From the NCBI GenBank assembly GCA_964555935.1, contig CAZKUN010000015.1, positions 1 through 64,000 of the forward strand: a stretch of DNA of 64,000 nucleotides, read 5' to 3'. The translations under genes were made by a program, and so were the position numbers. The notes below the pieces were generated by a model. That model was not told where the DNA came from, did not search any database, and saw only the letters and a list, made by a program, of their open reading frames with translations. Source of the stretch: CAZKUN01 sp964555935 (lineage in GTDB: Bacteria > Armatimonadota > Zipacnadia > Zipacnadales > VGFC01). Below, one piece after another: positions 1-7,805 of the stretch (position 1 is the first letter of the stretch; every line of letters begins with the position of its first letter).

Positions 1-2273
1 ATTGGGCCTGACTCGCCCGACCGTCCCTGATCGTCTTTCACCCGCACGGTGTAGACCCACCGCTCGCGCATGTCCGGCACTAGCGTCGCGCGCGCGGCGC
101 CGTCCGCGCCGGTTGCAGTGGATGCGTCGCGAAGCGTCGCGTCGGCGACTTCCCAGTGGAGTTCCGCCTCGCCGGGCACGGGGTTGTCGTGGGCATCGAC
201 CAGGTGAACTGCGAGGTCCAGTGGCATGTCAGCTTCGGGGTGGATGCTGATCTTCGGCGAGTGGACGAGGTAGTGATCTGGGGGGCCGGCCCGCGTGTCG
301 ACCGTAACCGTTTCAGCCTGAATTGTGGGGAACTCGGTGGCGGCGATTATCGTGTCAGCCGATTCCCCAGCCTTGGCGCTCGCCGCGTAGGTGATCGCCA
401 ACTTGCCCGCGTCGTCGGTGATGCCTCGCAGGCCACTGCCGGTGTCGAGCGCCGGCGTTTCGCCTGGCGACAGCGAGCCGCCCGAGCCGCGTACCAGCGA
501 CACGCGAACGGGTTGCCGCCCGACGGGCTCCCCGGCAGCGTCGGTGACGCTGATGGTTAGCGTCTGCTCTGCGCCGGCAATCGGCGATGGCTCATCGAGC
601 GCGGCGACGACGGTCGCCGGCACCGATGTCGGTTCGCCCCGCGCTTCAACCGGTTGGCGCGATGCCCGGCTTATAGACAGCAATCTGACCCAGTCGATGG
701 CGATCTCGGCCTCGACATCTTCGGTGGTATCGATACGAAACGCGGAGATCTCTCCGCCCCACCCGGCATCCTCGACGAGATCAATCCGGATCGTCTGCCA
801 GCCCTGGCCCTGCACGGTGAACTCATGCCGCATCAGCGCGTCGGATCCCACCGGGCGCCCGAACAGCACCCACCCGGCCGCCGGCACGCTTTGGCGCACG
901 CGCATTGCCAGCGTGTGGTATGTGTCCACGTCGATCCGAACCTGCCGCTCGCCGGCGTCCTCCGCACCCCACATCGATCCCCAGATGATGTATGGGTCGT
1001 CGTTAACGCGGGCCCGCAGCGCGCCATCCGTAACGCGGATGTCGGCCCAGAACTCGTCCTTGTCGCCGAACCGGTCGATCGCCTCAGTGTCGCCCTCATC
1101 GAAGTCCCAAGCGTCATCATAGGCGTTCGACGCGTAGTCGGGAGGCGGCGTCCTCGCGTCCGTCGGGGCGTTCGCGTAAGCCACCTCGCGAGCGACCCGC
1201 AACGGCCGGGCGTGGCGGTACCGTAGCGCGTCGAAGTAGATCTCAAAGGTCCGGCTCTCGCCTGCGGGAGTCACGCCCGTCGCGGGCCACATCAGCTGAC
1301 CGTCGGCGAGGCTGTAGCCCACTTCCCATCGTGCCCCGTCCGTTACCTCGAAGAGGCGGTACCCGTCTTGCGCGGCCCTCGCCGATTCGCCCAGTGCCCT
1401 GAGATCGGCAGTGAAATCGACCGGCAACTCGAACCACGCGTCGGCGCGTTCGGTTTCGGTCGGCGCCGTCTGAACGACCGCGCGGTACGGGTGCTCCATT
1501 GACAGCCACCCCTCCACATCTCGCGCTTGCAGCACAGCCGTGATTGGCGTGGCGAGCCGGCCACCGCGGGCAGCGCGAACGGCCTGCGCGATCTCCTCGG
1601 CCGTGAGCGCGCGCGAGTAGAGGAAGACGTCGTCCATCAACGCGTCGGCGTAATCGGGCGTCGCGTCCGAATCCCGGCCGAGGTCAAGGCGCGGCCCCGG
1701 CTGATCGGCGGCGAGGTCCAGCCCGGCAACGCTGCCCGCAAGCTCGCCATCTACATAGAGCATCAGCTCGCCATCGGCGCCCGCGAGCCCATCCCACACC
1801 GCCGCCACATGGTGCCATCTGTCGGGGAGCCAGCCATCGATCGATGCGGCGACCGTAGCGGCCTTGCCTCCGTCGCCCGGGTAAACGAAAAAGCGCGCCT
1901 CGCCTTGGCCGGCGACGACGGTCCATCGGCTGGCCCGCCACGATTCGGCGCGCGTGCCAGGGCCGTAGACCGACAGCAGCGTCCGGACCACGTCGTCGGT
2001 GCCGCGCCAGAATGGGCTGACCCACGCCGCGAATGTCCCGGCATTGACCGGGAACGCCCCGCCGAGATCGTACCTGCAGTCGCCGGAGATACCCATCGCC
2101 TGGTCGTGGACGCCGGGCGCGGCTTTCAGATCACTGTCCATCTCCAGCGTTACAGCTGGGTTGCCGAGAACGGGCTCGCACGTGCCGTCCATGGGCGCGA
2201 AGAAGACGAGATCCTCCTGGCAGTGAGACGACACGCCAAGCGCCAGCAGCGCGATGGTAGTCAAGGATCGCAT
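1..2273 (-). CDS. Secreted LamG/Ig-like domain protein, 3' end cut by window edge
   Basis: Reading leftward from ATG at 2273, the frame stays open for 757 codons to the window edge, so the C-terminus is missing. The first 19 residues (Met-Arg-Ser-Leu, then a hydrophobic stretch ending Ser-Ser-His-Cys-Gln) look like a signal peptide. Residues about 25-220 resemble a LamG/concanavalin-like fold, with the typical run 'RWHHVAAVWDG', 'LMLYVDGELAGS' and 'MDDVFLYSRALTAEEIAQA'. A second beta-sandwich region of CBM type follows. The visible C-terminal part looks like repeated Ig-like (invasin/Big_1 type) domains ('TISVTDAAGEPVGRQPVRV'). It is probably an extracellular carbohydrate-binding or adhesive protein, divergent from the UroD operon. 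No catalytic domain is visible in the part present. Confidence 0.75.
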   Translation of the reverse strand, partial: MRSLTTIALLALGVSSHCQEDLVFFAPMDGTCEPVLGNPAVTLEMDSDLKAAPGVHDQAMGISGDCRYDLGGAFPVNAGTFAAWVSPFWRGTDDVVRTLLSVYGPGTRAESWRASRWTVVAGQGEARFFVYPGDGGKAATVAASIDGWLPDRWHHVAAVWDGLAGADGELMLYVDGELAGSVAGLDLAADQPGPRLDLGRDSDATPDYADALMDDVFLYSRALTAEEIAQAVRAARGGRLATPITAVLQARDVEGWLSMEHPYRAVVQTAPTETERADAWFELPVDFTADLRALGESARAAQDGYRLFEVTDGARWEVGYSLADGQLMWPATGVTPAGESRTFEIYFDALRYRHARPLRVAREVAYANAPTDARTPPPDYASNAYDDAWDFDEGDTEAIDRFGDKDEFWADIRVTDGALRARVNDDPYIIWGSMWGAEDAGERQVRIDVDTYHTLAMRVRQSVPAAGWVLFGRPVGSDALMRHEFTVQGQGWQTIRIDLVEDAGWGGEISAFRIDTTEDVEAEIAIDWVRLLSISRASRQPVEARGEPTSVPATVVAALDEPSPIAGAEQTLTISVTDAAGEPVGRQPVRVSLVRGSGGSLSPGETPALDTGSGLRGITDDAGKLAITYAASAKAGESADTIIAATEFPTIQAETVTVDTRAGPPDHYLVHSPKISIHPEADMPLDLAVHLVDAHDNPVPGEAELHWEVADATLRDASTATGADGAARATLVPDMRERWVYTVRVKDDQGRSGESGP

Positions 2274-2407
2274 AGTGGGCTCCGGTCGGGCAATTCAGTA
2301 CGGCAGACGTTCCGGGCCGCCGATTGGGCCACCTGCCGGAAGAGGTCATCCCGCGCCCTCACTCGAAGCCCATCTCCTGCGACGATGCGCCAGGAGGGCC
2401 TTGCACC

Positions 2408-3451
2408 ATGACACCCCGCGAACGCTGGCTTGCCACGCTGAATCACCAGACTCCCGACCGCGTGCCGTGCGATTACCGAGCGACTCCCGAGGCGACCGCG
2501 AAGCTGCTGGATCATCTCGGCTTGCCTGACGCCTCGAAGCTGCACGAGCGCCTACGCTTCGATCCCATCATCGACGTTGGCGGGCGATACATCGGGCCGC
2601 CAATCCCGCCCAACGAAGATGAGTATGGCATCGTCTACGATGACACCGACTACGGCTCCGGCCACTATCGCGACGCCGTCGGCCACCCGCTCGCCGAGTA
2701 TAGCAGCGTCGCGGAGATCGAGGCCAACTACACGTGGCCCGACCCGGACTGGTGGGACTACTCGCATATCCCCGATGCCATCAAGGGCCACGAGGACCAG
2801 GTCATCCGCGGCGGCTGGAGCGAAGAGTTCGCCAAGTACAAGTGGCTGCGCGGCGTCGCCCAAGGCTACATCGATCTCGCCTTGAACCCCGAGATGGTCC
2901 ACTACTGCCTCCGCAAGCTCTACGATCTCTGCTACAAGGCCACCGAGCGCATCTATGACCAGATCCCGGGCATGGTCATCTGGACATGGGTCGCCGAGGA
3001 TGTGGGCTCTCAGGAGGGCCTCATTGTCTCGCTGGAGCACATCGAGGAGTTCTTCATCCCGCACATGAAGCGCATGATCGACATCGTCCACACCGGCGGC
3101 GGATACGCGTTCCATCACAGCGACGGAGCCGTGCGTGAGAACGTGCCGAACATGGTCGAAGCCGGAATCGATGTTCTCGATCCGATCCAATGGCGCGCGG
3201 CCGGCATGGACCGCGAACGGCTCAAGCGCGAGTTCGGCGACAAGCTGACATTCCACGGGGCGATGGACAATCAGCACACGATGGCCTTCGCCAGCGTGGA
3301 GGAGGTGCGCCAGGAAGTGGCGGACAACATCCGCATCCTCGGCGAGGGCGGCGGGCTGATCCTCGGGCCATGTCACAATCTTCAGGCCATTGGCCCACCC
3401 GAGAACATCGTCGCGATGTACGACACGGCGCATGAGATCGGCGCGTATTGA
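2408..3451 (+). CDS. UroD-family (methyltransferase-like) protein 1
   Basis: 347 aa. A strong AGGAGG at 2392-2397 fixes the ATG at 2408; an upstream in-frame ATG at 2324 lacks this support. The start 'MTPRERWLATLNHQTPDRVP' is characteristic of the uroporphyrinogen decarboxylase superfamily branch that includes MtaA/CmuA-type methyltransferases. The C-terminal half has the family signatures 'GIDVLDPIQ', 'LKREFGDKLTFHGAMDNQ' and an 'IGPPENI' tail. At the site where MtaA-type enzymes have a zinc ligand (HxCG) this protein reads His-His-Ser-Asp-Gly (236-240); a later Cys322 is present. It is unlikely to be true haem-pathway HemE, because a paralogue follows and the neighbours are dehydrogenases. 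First gene of a five-gene operon; the substrate is unknown. Confidence 0.85.
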   Translation: MTPRERWLATLNHQTPDRVPCDYRATPEATAKLLDHLGLPDASKLHERLRFDPIIDVGGRYIGPPIPPNEDEYGIVYDDTDYGSGHYRDAVGHPLAEYSSVAEIEANYTWPDPDWWDYSHIPDAIKGHEDQVIRGGWSEEFAKYKWLRGVAQGYIDLALNPEMVHYCLRKLYDLCYKATERIYDQIPGMVIWTWVAEDVGSQEGLIVSLEHIEEFFIPHMKRMIDIVHTGGGYAFHHSDGAVRENVPNMVEAGIDVLDPIQWRAAGMDRERLKREFGDKLTFHGAMDNQHTMAFASVEEVRQEVADNIRILGEGGGLILGPCHNLQAIGPPENIVAMYDTAHEIGAY

Positions 3452-3456
3452 GGGAC

Positions 3457-3480
3457 GTCGGATCTGGAGATCCGACCTAC
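3457..3480 (-). repeat. Interspersed hairpin repeat, type A (GTAG leader), reverse orientation
   Basis: Read on the minus strand this is GTAG followed by GTCGGATCTCCAGATCCGAC, a perfect 9-bp stem with a two-base CC loop. The identical 24-bp unit recurs at 21435, 35695, 56896 and 60867, and in truncated form at 38601. This is the only reverse-oriented copy and lies between two co-directional UroD-like genes. Confidence 0.9.
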
Positions 3481-3492
3481 GGACGGCATGAG

Positions 3493-4725
3493 ATGACCAG
3501 TCGCGAACGCGTGCTGATGGCGCTCAACCACTCCGAACCCGACCGCGTCCCCCTCGACATGGGGGGGAGCTTCGTCACGGGCATAGCCGCCACGGCGTTG
3601 CACCATCTCCGCAGGCACCTCGGGCTCGAGGACCGGCCGGTCAAGGTCTACGATGCCTTCCAGATGCTCGGCGAGGTCGAGATGGATGTCGTCAACCGGC
3701 TCCAGCTCGACTGTCTCCCCGTGCATCCCTCCTCGCTGACGATGGGCCTCAAATGGCGTGACTGGAAGCCGTGGACGCTCATGGATGGGACCGAGGTCCT
3801 GATCATGGGCGACTTCGATGTCTCGGTCACGGGCGAGGGCGATTGGCTCTTCCACCAAGGCGGCGACCCCAGCAATCCGCCCGTCTGCCGCATGCCCAAA
3901 GATGGCTACTACTTCGATACGATCGGCTACGGCGACTTCAACATGGACTGGGAGCCGCCGCCGCTCGATGAGTTGACGAAGAGCTGGGGCGATCGCACCG
4001 TTTCGGATGAGGAGCTGCAGTTCCTCGTCGATCAGGCGGACCGCAACCGCACGACGGACAAGGCCTCCGTGCTCGGCGCGTGGCCATATCTCGGTCTCGA
4101 CTACATCGGCTCGCTAACCGACTTCTGGGCGCTGCTCGGCCGCGATCCGGGGTACGTGAAGGCGCTCTTCGCCGCGTCGACGGAATGGGCGTTGGTGAAT
4201 CTGAAGCGCCTTTGGGACGCGCTGGGCGACAAGATCGATGTCATCTGCGTGACGGGGCTCGACTTCGGTACCCAGCGGACCGAGTATTTTGATCCAAACA
4301 CCTTCATCGATGTCTACGAACCGTTCTTGCGGCAGCAGTTCCAGTGGGTCAAGCAGAACACGTCGTGGAAGAGCTTCGAGCACTGTGACGGCAGCATCAC
4401 TAACCTGATTCCCCACATGGTCGAGTACGGGCTCGACGCCCTGAACCCGCTTCAGACCTCGGCTGCCGGCATGGATCCCGCGTGGCTGAAGGAGACCTTC
4501 GGCGATCGGCTGAGCTTCTGGGGCGGCGGTACCGAGACTCAATCCACGTTGCCCTTCGGCACGCCCGAAGAGGTGCGCGAGGAAGTCCGCGAGCGCATCC
4601 GCATCCTCGCGCCCGGCGGCGGCTTCGTCTTCAACCCGATTCACAACATCCAGCCCAACACTCCGGCGGAGAACATCGCCGCCGCGTATGAGGCAGCGCG
4701 TGAGTTCGGCGCGTATCCGATCTAA
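3493..4725 (+). CDS. UroD-family (methyltransferase-like) protein 2
   Basis: 410 aa. ATG at 3493 gives 'MTSRERVLMALNHSEPDRVP', matching the start of its upstream paralogue. The longer frame from 3448 would translate through the hairpin repeat and is rejected. Family signatures include 'YGLDALNPLQTSAAGMDP', 'LKETFGDRLSFWGGGTETQ' and a glycine-rich loop followed by 'FNPIHNIQPNTPAENI'. The position of the usual zinc-binding HxCG reads Glu-His-Cys-Asp-Gly (296-300), and the later cysteine retained in paralogue 1 is isoleucine here. It is about 60 residues longer than paralogue 1, mainly in the N-terminal half. The E1 alpha gene follows after 16 nt, so the genes are probably co-transcribed. Two divergent paralogues side by side suggest a heterodimer or two related substrates (inference). 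Confidence 0.85.
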   Translation: MTSRERVLMALNHSEPDRVPLDMGGSFVTGIAATALHHLRRHLGLEDRPVKVYDAFQMLGEVEMDVVNRLQLDCLPVHPSSLTMGLKWRDWKPWTLMDGTEVLIMGDFDVSVTGEGDWLFHQGGDPSNPPVCRMPKDGYYFDTIGYGDFNMDWEPPPLDELTKSWGDRTVSDEELQFLVDQADRNRTTDKASVLGAWPYLGLDYIGSLTDFWALLGRDPGYVKALFAASTEWALVNLKRLWDALGDKIDVICVTGLDFGTQRTEYFDPNTFIDVYEPFLRQQFQWVKQNTSWKSFEHCDGSITNLIPHMVEYGLDALNPLQTSAAGMDPAWLKETFGDRLSFWGGGTETQSTLPFGTPEEVREEVRERIRILAPGGGFVFNPIHNIQPNTPAENIAAAYEAAREFGAYPI

Positions 4726-4741
4726 GAGTGAGTGAGGTGCC

Positions 4742-5809
4742 ATGCACGACCCTGAACTGCTGAAGCAGATGCTCGTGACGATGTATCGCATCCGGTACTT
4801 CGAAGAGCGGCTCAAGAGCTACTACGACTACCAGGGGTATTACGATCAGGACCGGAGCACGGAGGACACGCAGTCGGCGGACGACCTGCTGACATGCGTC
4901 ATGTATGACTTCGAGAGTTCCGGCATGGTCGGCGGCGCGGTGCATCTGTGCATCGGCCAGGAGGCCGTCTGCGCAGGCATCTGCGCGACGCTCACGAACG
5001 ACGACATGGTCTTCAGCACCCACCGAGGTCACGGTCATGCCATCGCCAAGGGCGCTGACCTGTCGGCTACGCTCGCCGAGTTGATGGGGCGCGAGACTGG
5101 CCAGTGCAAGGGCTTTGGCGGCTCGATGCACATCTTCGATCCATCCATCGGACTGATGGGCGGCAACGGCATCGTAGGCGCCGGGATGCCTATCGCTCTG
5201 GGACCTGCCTTCGCCGCCAAGTATCGCGGCGAGCCGCACGTGTCAATCGGGTTCTTGGGCGACGGCGCGGCGAACCAGGGCACGTTCCACGAGTCGCTCA
5301 ATCTCGCGGCGCTGTGGAATCTGCCCGTGATCCTCGTCTGCGAGAACAACCTCAACGCAGCGTCCACGGCCTTCGAGGTGGGATGCCCGACCGAAGACAT
5401 CGCGCCCCGCGCCGAAGGCTACGGGATACCGGGCGTGATCGTCGATGGCCAGGACGTTGTCGCCGTGCAGGACGTAGCTCAGACTGCCATCGACCGCGCG
5501 CGCGCCGGAGATGGACCGACGCTGATTGAGGCCAAGACCTTCCGCTTCGAGAGCCACTGCGCCGCCGGCATGGAGCACCAAGACCTCGGCGCGCTCGGGG
5601 AGTGGCGCAAGCGCGATCCAATTGAGATCCACGAGAAGCGCTTGCTCGCCGAGGGCATCGTGACTGACGGCGACATCGCTGACTTGCACGAGCAGATACA
5701 GGGCGAGATGGACGAAGCCGAGGAGTTCGCCAAGAACAGCCCGTTGGCCCAGCCCGAGCTGCTGGCATCCTTCGAGGAAGGAAGCGTTCTCCACAATGCG
5801 CGAGGTTAA
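4742..5809 (+). CDS. Thiamine-diphosphate-dependent dehydrogenase E1, alpha subunit
   Basis: 355 aa, preceded by GAGGTG. It matches the alpha subunit of pyruvate/acetoin/branched-chain 2-oxo acid dehydrogenases, which decarboxylate a 2-oxo acid on ThDP. The ThDP/Mg motif is GDGAANQG (173-180) closing with GluAsnAsn at 201-203, and the HRGHGH loop lies at 94-99. An insertion of about 35 residues rich in Tyr/Asp (about 27-61) separates the first helix from 'VHLCIGQEAV'; ordinary E1 alpha proteins have only a short linker there. The gene overlaps the beta-subunit gene by 14 nt, so the subunits are probably made in equal amounts. No E2 (lipoyl transferase) or E3 gene is in the window, so the acyl acceptor and true substrate are open. 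Confidence 0.92.
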   Translation: MHDPELLKQMLVTMYRIRYFEERLKSYYDYQGYYDQDRSTEDTQSADDLLTCVMYDFESSGMVGGAVHLCIGQEAVCAGICATLTNDDMVFSTHRGHGHAIAKGADLSATLAELMGRETGQCKGFGGSMHIFDPSIGLMGGNGIVGAGMPIALGPAFAAKYRGEPHVSIGFLGDGAANQGTFHESLNLAALWNLPVILVCENNLNAASTAFEVGCPTEDIAPRAEGYGIPGVIVDGQDVVAVQDVAQTAIDRARAGDGPTLIEAKTFRFESHCAAGMEHQDLGALGEWRKRDPIEIHEKRLLAEGIVTDGDIADLHEQIQGEMDEAEEFAKNSPLAQPELLASFEEGSVLHNARG

Positions 5810-6758
5810 CTACGCGGCAGCGGTCAGCGAGGCCATCCGTGAGGAGATGGAGCGCGACGAGTCAGTCTTCCTGATCGGCGAGGACATCGGCTCCGTGCGA
5901 GGCGGGGAGGATCTGTTCGGCCAGTTCCGTGAGCGGCGCGTCTGGCAGACGCCGATCTCCGAATCGGCGTTCACCGGCCTGGGCGTCGGCGCGGCAGCAT
6001 CCGGACTCCGGCCGGTCGTCGAGATCATGTACTGCGACTTCGTGACTGTCTGCATGGACCAGATCTGCAACCAGGCGGCCAAGCTCAATCTCATGAGCGG
6101 CGGCTCGGTGAAAGTGCCGATGGTTATCCGCACGCCCGCCGGGTGCGGCACCCGCGAGGGCGCGCATCACAGCCAGAGCCTCGAAGCCTGGTTCATGCAC
6201 ACGCCGGGGCTCAAAGTCGTCATGCCCTCCACGCCCTACGATGTGAAGGGCCTGATGAAGGCCAGCATCCGCGACGACGGGCCGGTCGTCTTCATCCAGC
6301 ACCGCCTGCTTCACCCGTTGACCGGCGATGTCCCAGAGGGCGATTGGATCGTGCCCCTCGGCGAGGCCGACGTGAAGCGCGAGGGCACCGATGTCACCGT
6401 CGTCGCCACCGCGTACGCCGTGACGAAAGCCCTTCAGGCCGCCGAGGCCCTCGAGGGTGAGGTCAGCGTCGAGGTCGTTGATCCCCGCACGCTCGTGCCG
6501 CTGGATCTCGATACGATCTTGGCATCCGTCGAGAAGACCGGGCGCCTGCTGGTGGTACACGAGGCTCCGACGCGCGGCGGCTTTGGCTCCGAGGTCGTCA
6601 GCCGCGTGGTCTGCGAGAAGCCCGGCTTCCTGAAGACCGCGCCGCACATTCTCGGCAGCGTCAACATCCCCATGCCCTACAGCCCGGCTCTTGAGGACGC
6701 GTGCATCCCGCAAGTCGGCGACATCATCCGTGAGGTCCGCAACAGGATGGCCCAATGA
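5796..6758 (+). CDS. Thiamine-diphosphate-dependent dehydrogenase E1, beta subunit
   Basis: 320 aa, normal length for an E1 beta/transketolase-like subunit. Visible motifs: 'IGEDIG' (27-32), 'TPISESAFTGLGVGAA' with the ThDP-activating Glu56, 'AHHSQSLEAW' with His124-His125 near the active site, and the C-terminal transketolase domain signature 'VVDPRTLVPLD'. The start overlaps the end of the alpha gene by 14 nt and its TGA overlaps the ATG of the next gene (ATGA, 6755-6758), so translation is coupled across all three genes. It should form an alpha2beta2 E1 with the preceding product. Aco-type acetoin dehydrogenase or PDH E1 are the closest familiar roles, but context with UroD-like proteins and a sugar-type oxidoreductase makes another 2-oxo acid possible. 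Confidence 0.93.
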   Translation: MREVNYAAAVSEAIREEMERDESVFLIGEDIGSVRGGEDLFGQFRERRVWQTPISESAFTGLGVGAAASGLRPVVEIMYCDFVTVCMDQICNQAAKLNLMSGGSVKVPMVIRTPAGCGTREGAHHSQSLEAWFMHTPGLKVVMPSTPYDVKGLMKASIRDDGPVVFIQHRLLHPLTGDVPEGDWIVPLGEADVKREGTDVTVVATAYAVTKALQAAEALEGEVSVEVVDPRTLVPLDLDTILASVEKTGRLLVVHEAPTRGGFGSEVVSRVVCEKPGFLKTAPHILGSVNIPMPYSPALEDACIPQVGDIIREVRNRMAQ

Positions 6759-7801
6759 CCGCGCCCATCGGCTGTGTCGTGATCGGCTACGGACCGAAGC
6801 ACAACTTCGGCTGGGCTCACGCGGCGTGGATCGACGCGACGCCCGAGTTGAAGCTCGTCGGCGTCTGCGACATCGACCCACCACGCACGGCCGCCGCGCT
6901 TGAGGCCTTCCCCGGCATCCGCACCTACAACGACACGGCTGACGTCTGGGCCGATGGCGATGTTGCGCTCGTGTCCGTCGTGACGCCACACCACACCCAC
7001 TGCCCGATCGTCGTTGAGGCGCTGAGCGCGGGCAGGCACGTCGTGGTCGAGAAAGCGATGTGCCTGACGGTCGGCGAGGCGACGGAGATGGTGGACGCGG
7101 CCGAGGCTGCGGGGAAGATGCTCGCCGTTCATCACAATCGCCGCCACGACGGCAACTACCGGCGCATCAAGGAGATCGTCGACAGCGGCGCGATCGGCGA
7201 TGTCTTCCACATCGAACTCGCCGCCGGCAGCTACGGCCCGTTCAGCCATGGCTGGTACTCGGAGAAGATCACGTCAGGCGGGGCTTTCTACTTCTGGGGG
7301 CCACACGCGGTCGATTGGGTGCTCAACCTTGTCCCCTCGCGCATCGCGGGCGTGAACGGTTTCTTCCACAAGCTCATGTGGCACGAGATGACGAATGAGG
7401 ATCAGGTCCGAGCGCTGATTCGCTTCGAGAACGAGTGCGTCGCCGATGTCTCGTGGTCTCATCTCGCCGCGGCGGGCAAGCCCTTGTGGCGCATTCTCGG
7501 GACCAAAGGCGCCATCGTCGACACGGGCATCGGCGGCAACGTCGGCTATGAGAAGGAGATCCGCGGCCCCGTCGGCGGCAGCCTCACTCTCATCACGATG
7601 ACCGACGACGGGCGCAAGGAAGAGGAAGTCCCGTACCTCGAATCAGACTGGCCCACCTACTGGCAGATGGTTGCGGACCATCTCCTCCGAGGCGCAGTTG
7701 TGCCGGTTCCTGGCGACTTTGGTCGCCGTGTCATCGGCGTCTTCCAAGCGGCCGAGAAGTCATCAGAGTCCGGTCAGACGGAGACCGTGCCGTACGAGTA
7801 G
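6755..7801 (+). CDS. Gfo/Idh/MocA-family NAD(P)-dependent oxidoreductase
   Basis: 348 aa. The N-terminal Rossmann domain starts 'GCVVIGYGPKHNFGWAH', with the acidic end of beta-2 in 'VCDIDPPRT'. The family's EKP motif appears as Glu-Lys-Ala at 99-101 ('VVVEKAMCLT'). The second domain begins around residue 125 with 'AVHHNRRHDGN' and includes 'FYFWGPHAVDWVLNLVP', the region carrying the usual catalytic His/Asp. Such enzymes oxidise or reduce sugars, inositols and sugar acids in the cytoplasm. Last gene of the 2408-7801 operon, translationally coupled to E1 beta. Its stop lies 4 bp from the stop of the convergent M60 gene, leaving no room for a terminator. The substrate cannot be told from sequence. 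Confidence 0.88.
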   Translation: MTAPIGCVVIGYGPKHNFGWAHAAWIDATPELKLVGVCDIDPPRTAAALEAFPGIRTYNDTADVWADGDVALVSVVTPHHTHCPIVVEALSAGRHVVVEKAMCLTVGEATEMVDAAEAAGKMLAVHHNRRHDGNYRRIKEIVDSGAIGDVFHIELAAGSYGPFSHGWYSEKITSGGAFYFWGPHAVDWVLNLVPSRIAGVNGFFHKLMWHEMTNEDQVRALIRFENECVADVSWSHLAAAGKPLWRILGTKGAIVDTGIGGNVGYEKEIRGPVGGSLTLITMTDDGRKEEEVPYLESDWPTYWQMVADHLLRGAVVPVPGDFGRRVIGVFQAAEKSSESGQTETVPYE

Positions 7802-7805
7802 CCTC

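Noticed and set aside
2552..3433. 293-codon open frame on the minus strand opposite UroD-like protein 1
   Set aside because: Mirror frame of a real gene in GC-rich DNA; no signal sequence, family motif or ribosome site. The plus-strand protein has clear family signatures.
2408..4725. Haem biosynthesis uroporphyrinogen decarboxylase (hemE)
   Set aside because: Two divergent paralogues with methyltransferase-branch starts, no other haem gene, and an operon with dehydrogenases; true HemE is unlikely.
5862..6989. 375-codon minus-strand frame across E1 beta and the oxidoreductase
   Set aside because: Spans two coupled real genes antisense; composition (Arg/His/Asp rich) is typical of a shadow frame.
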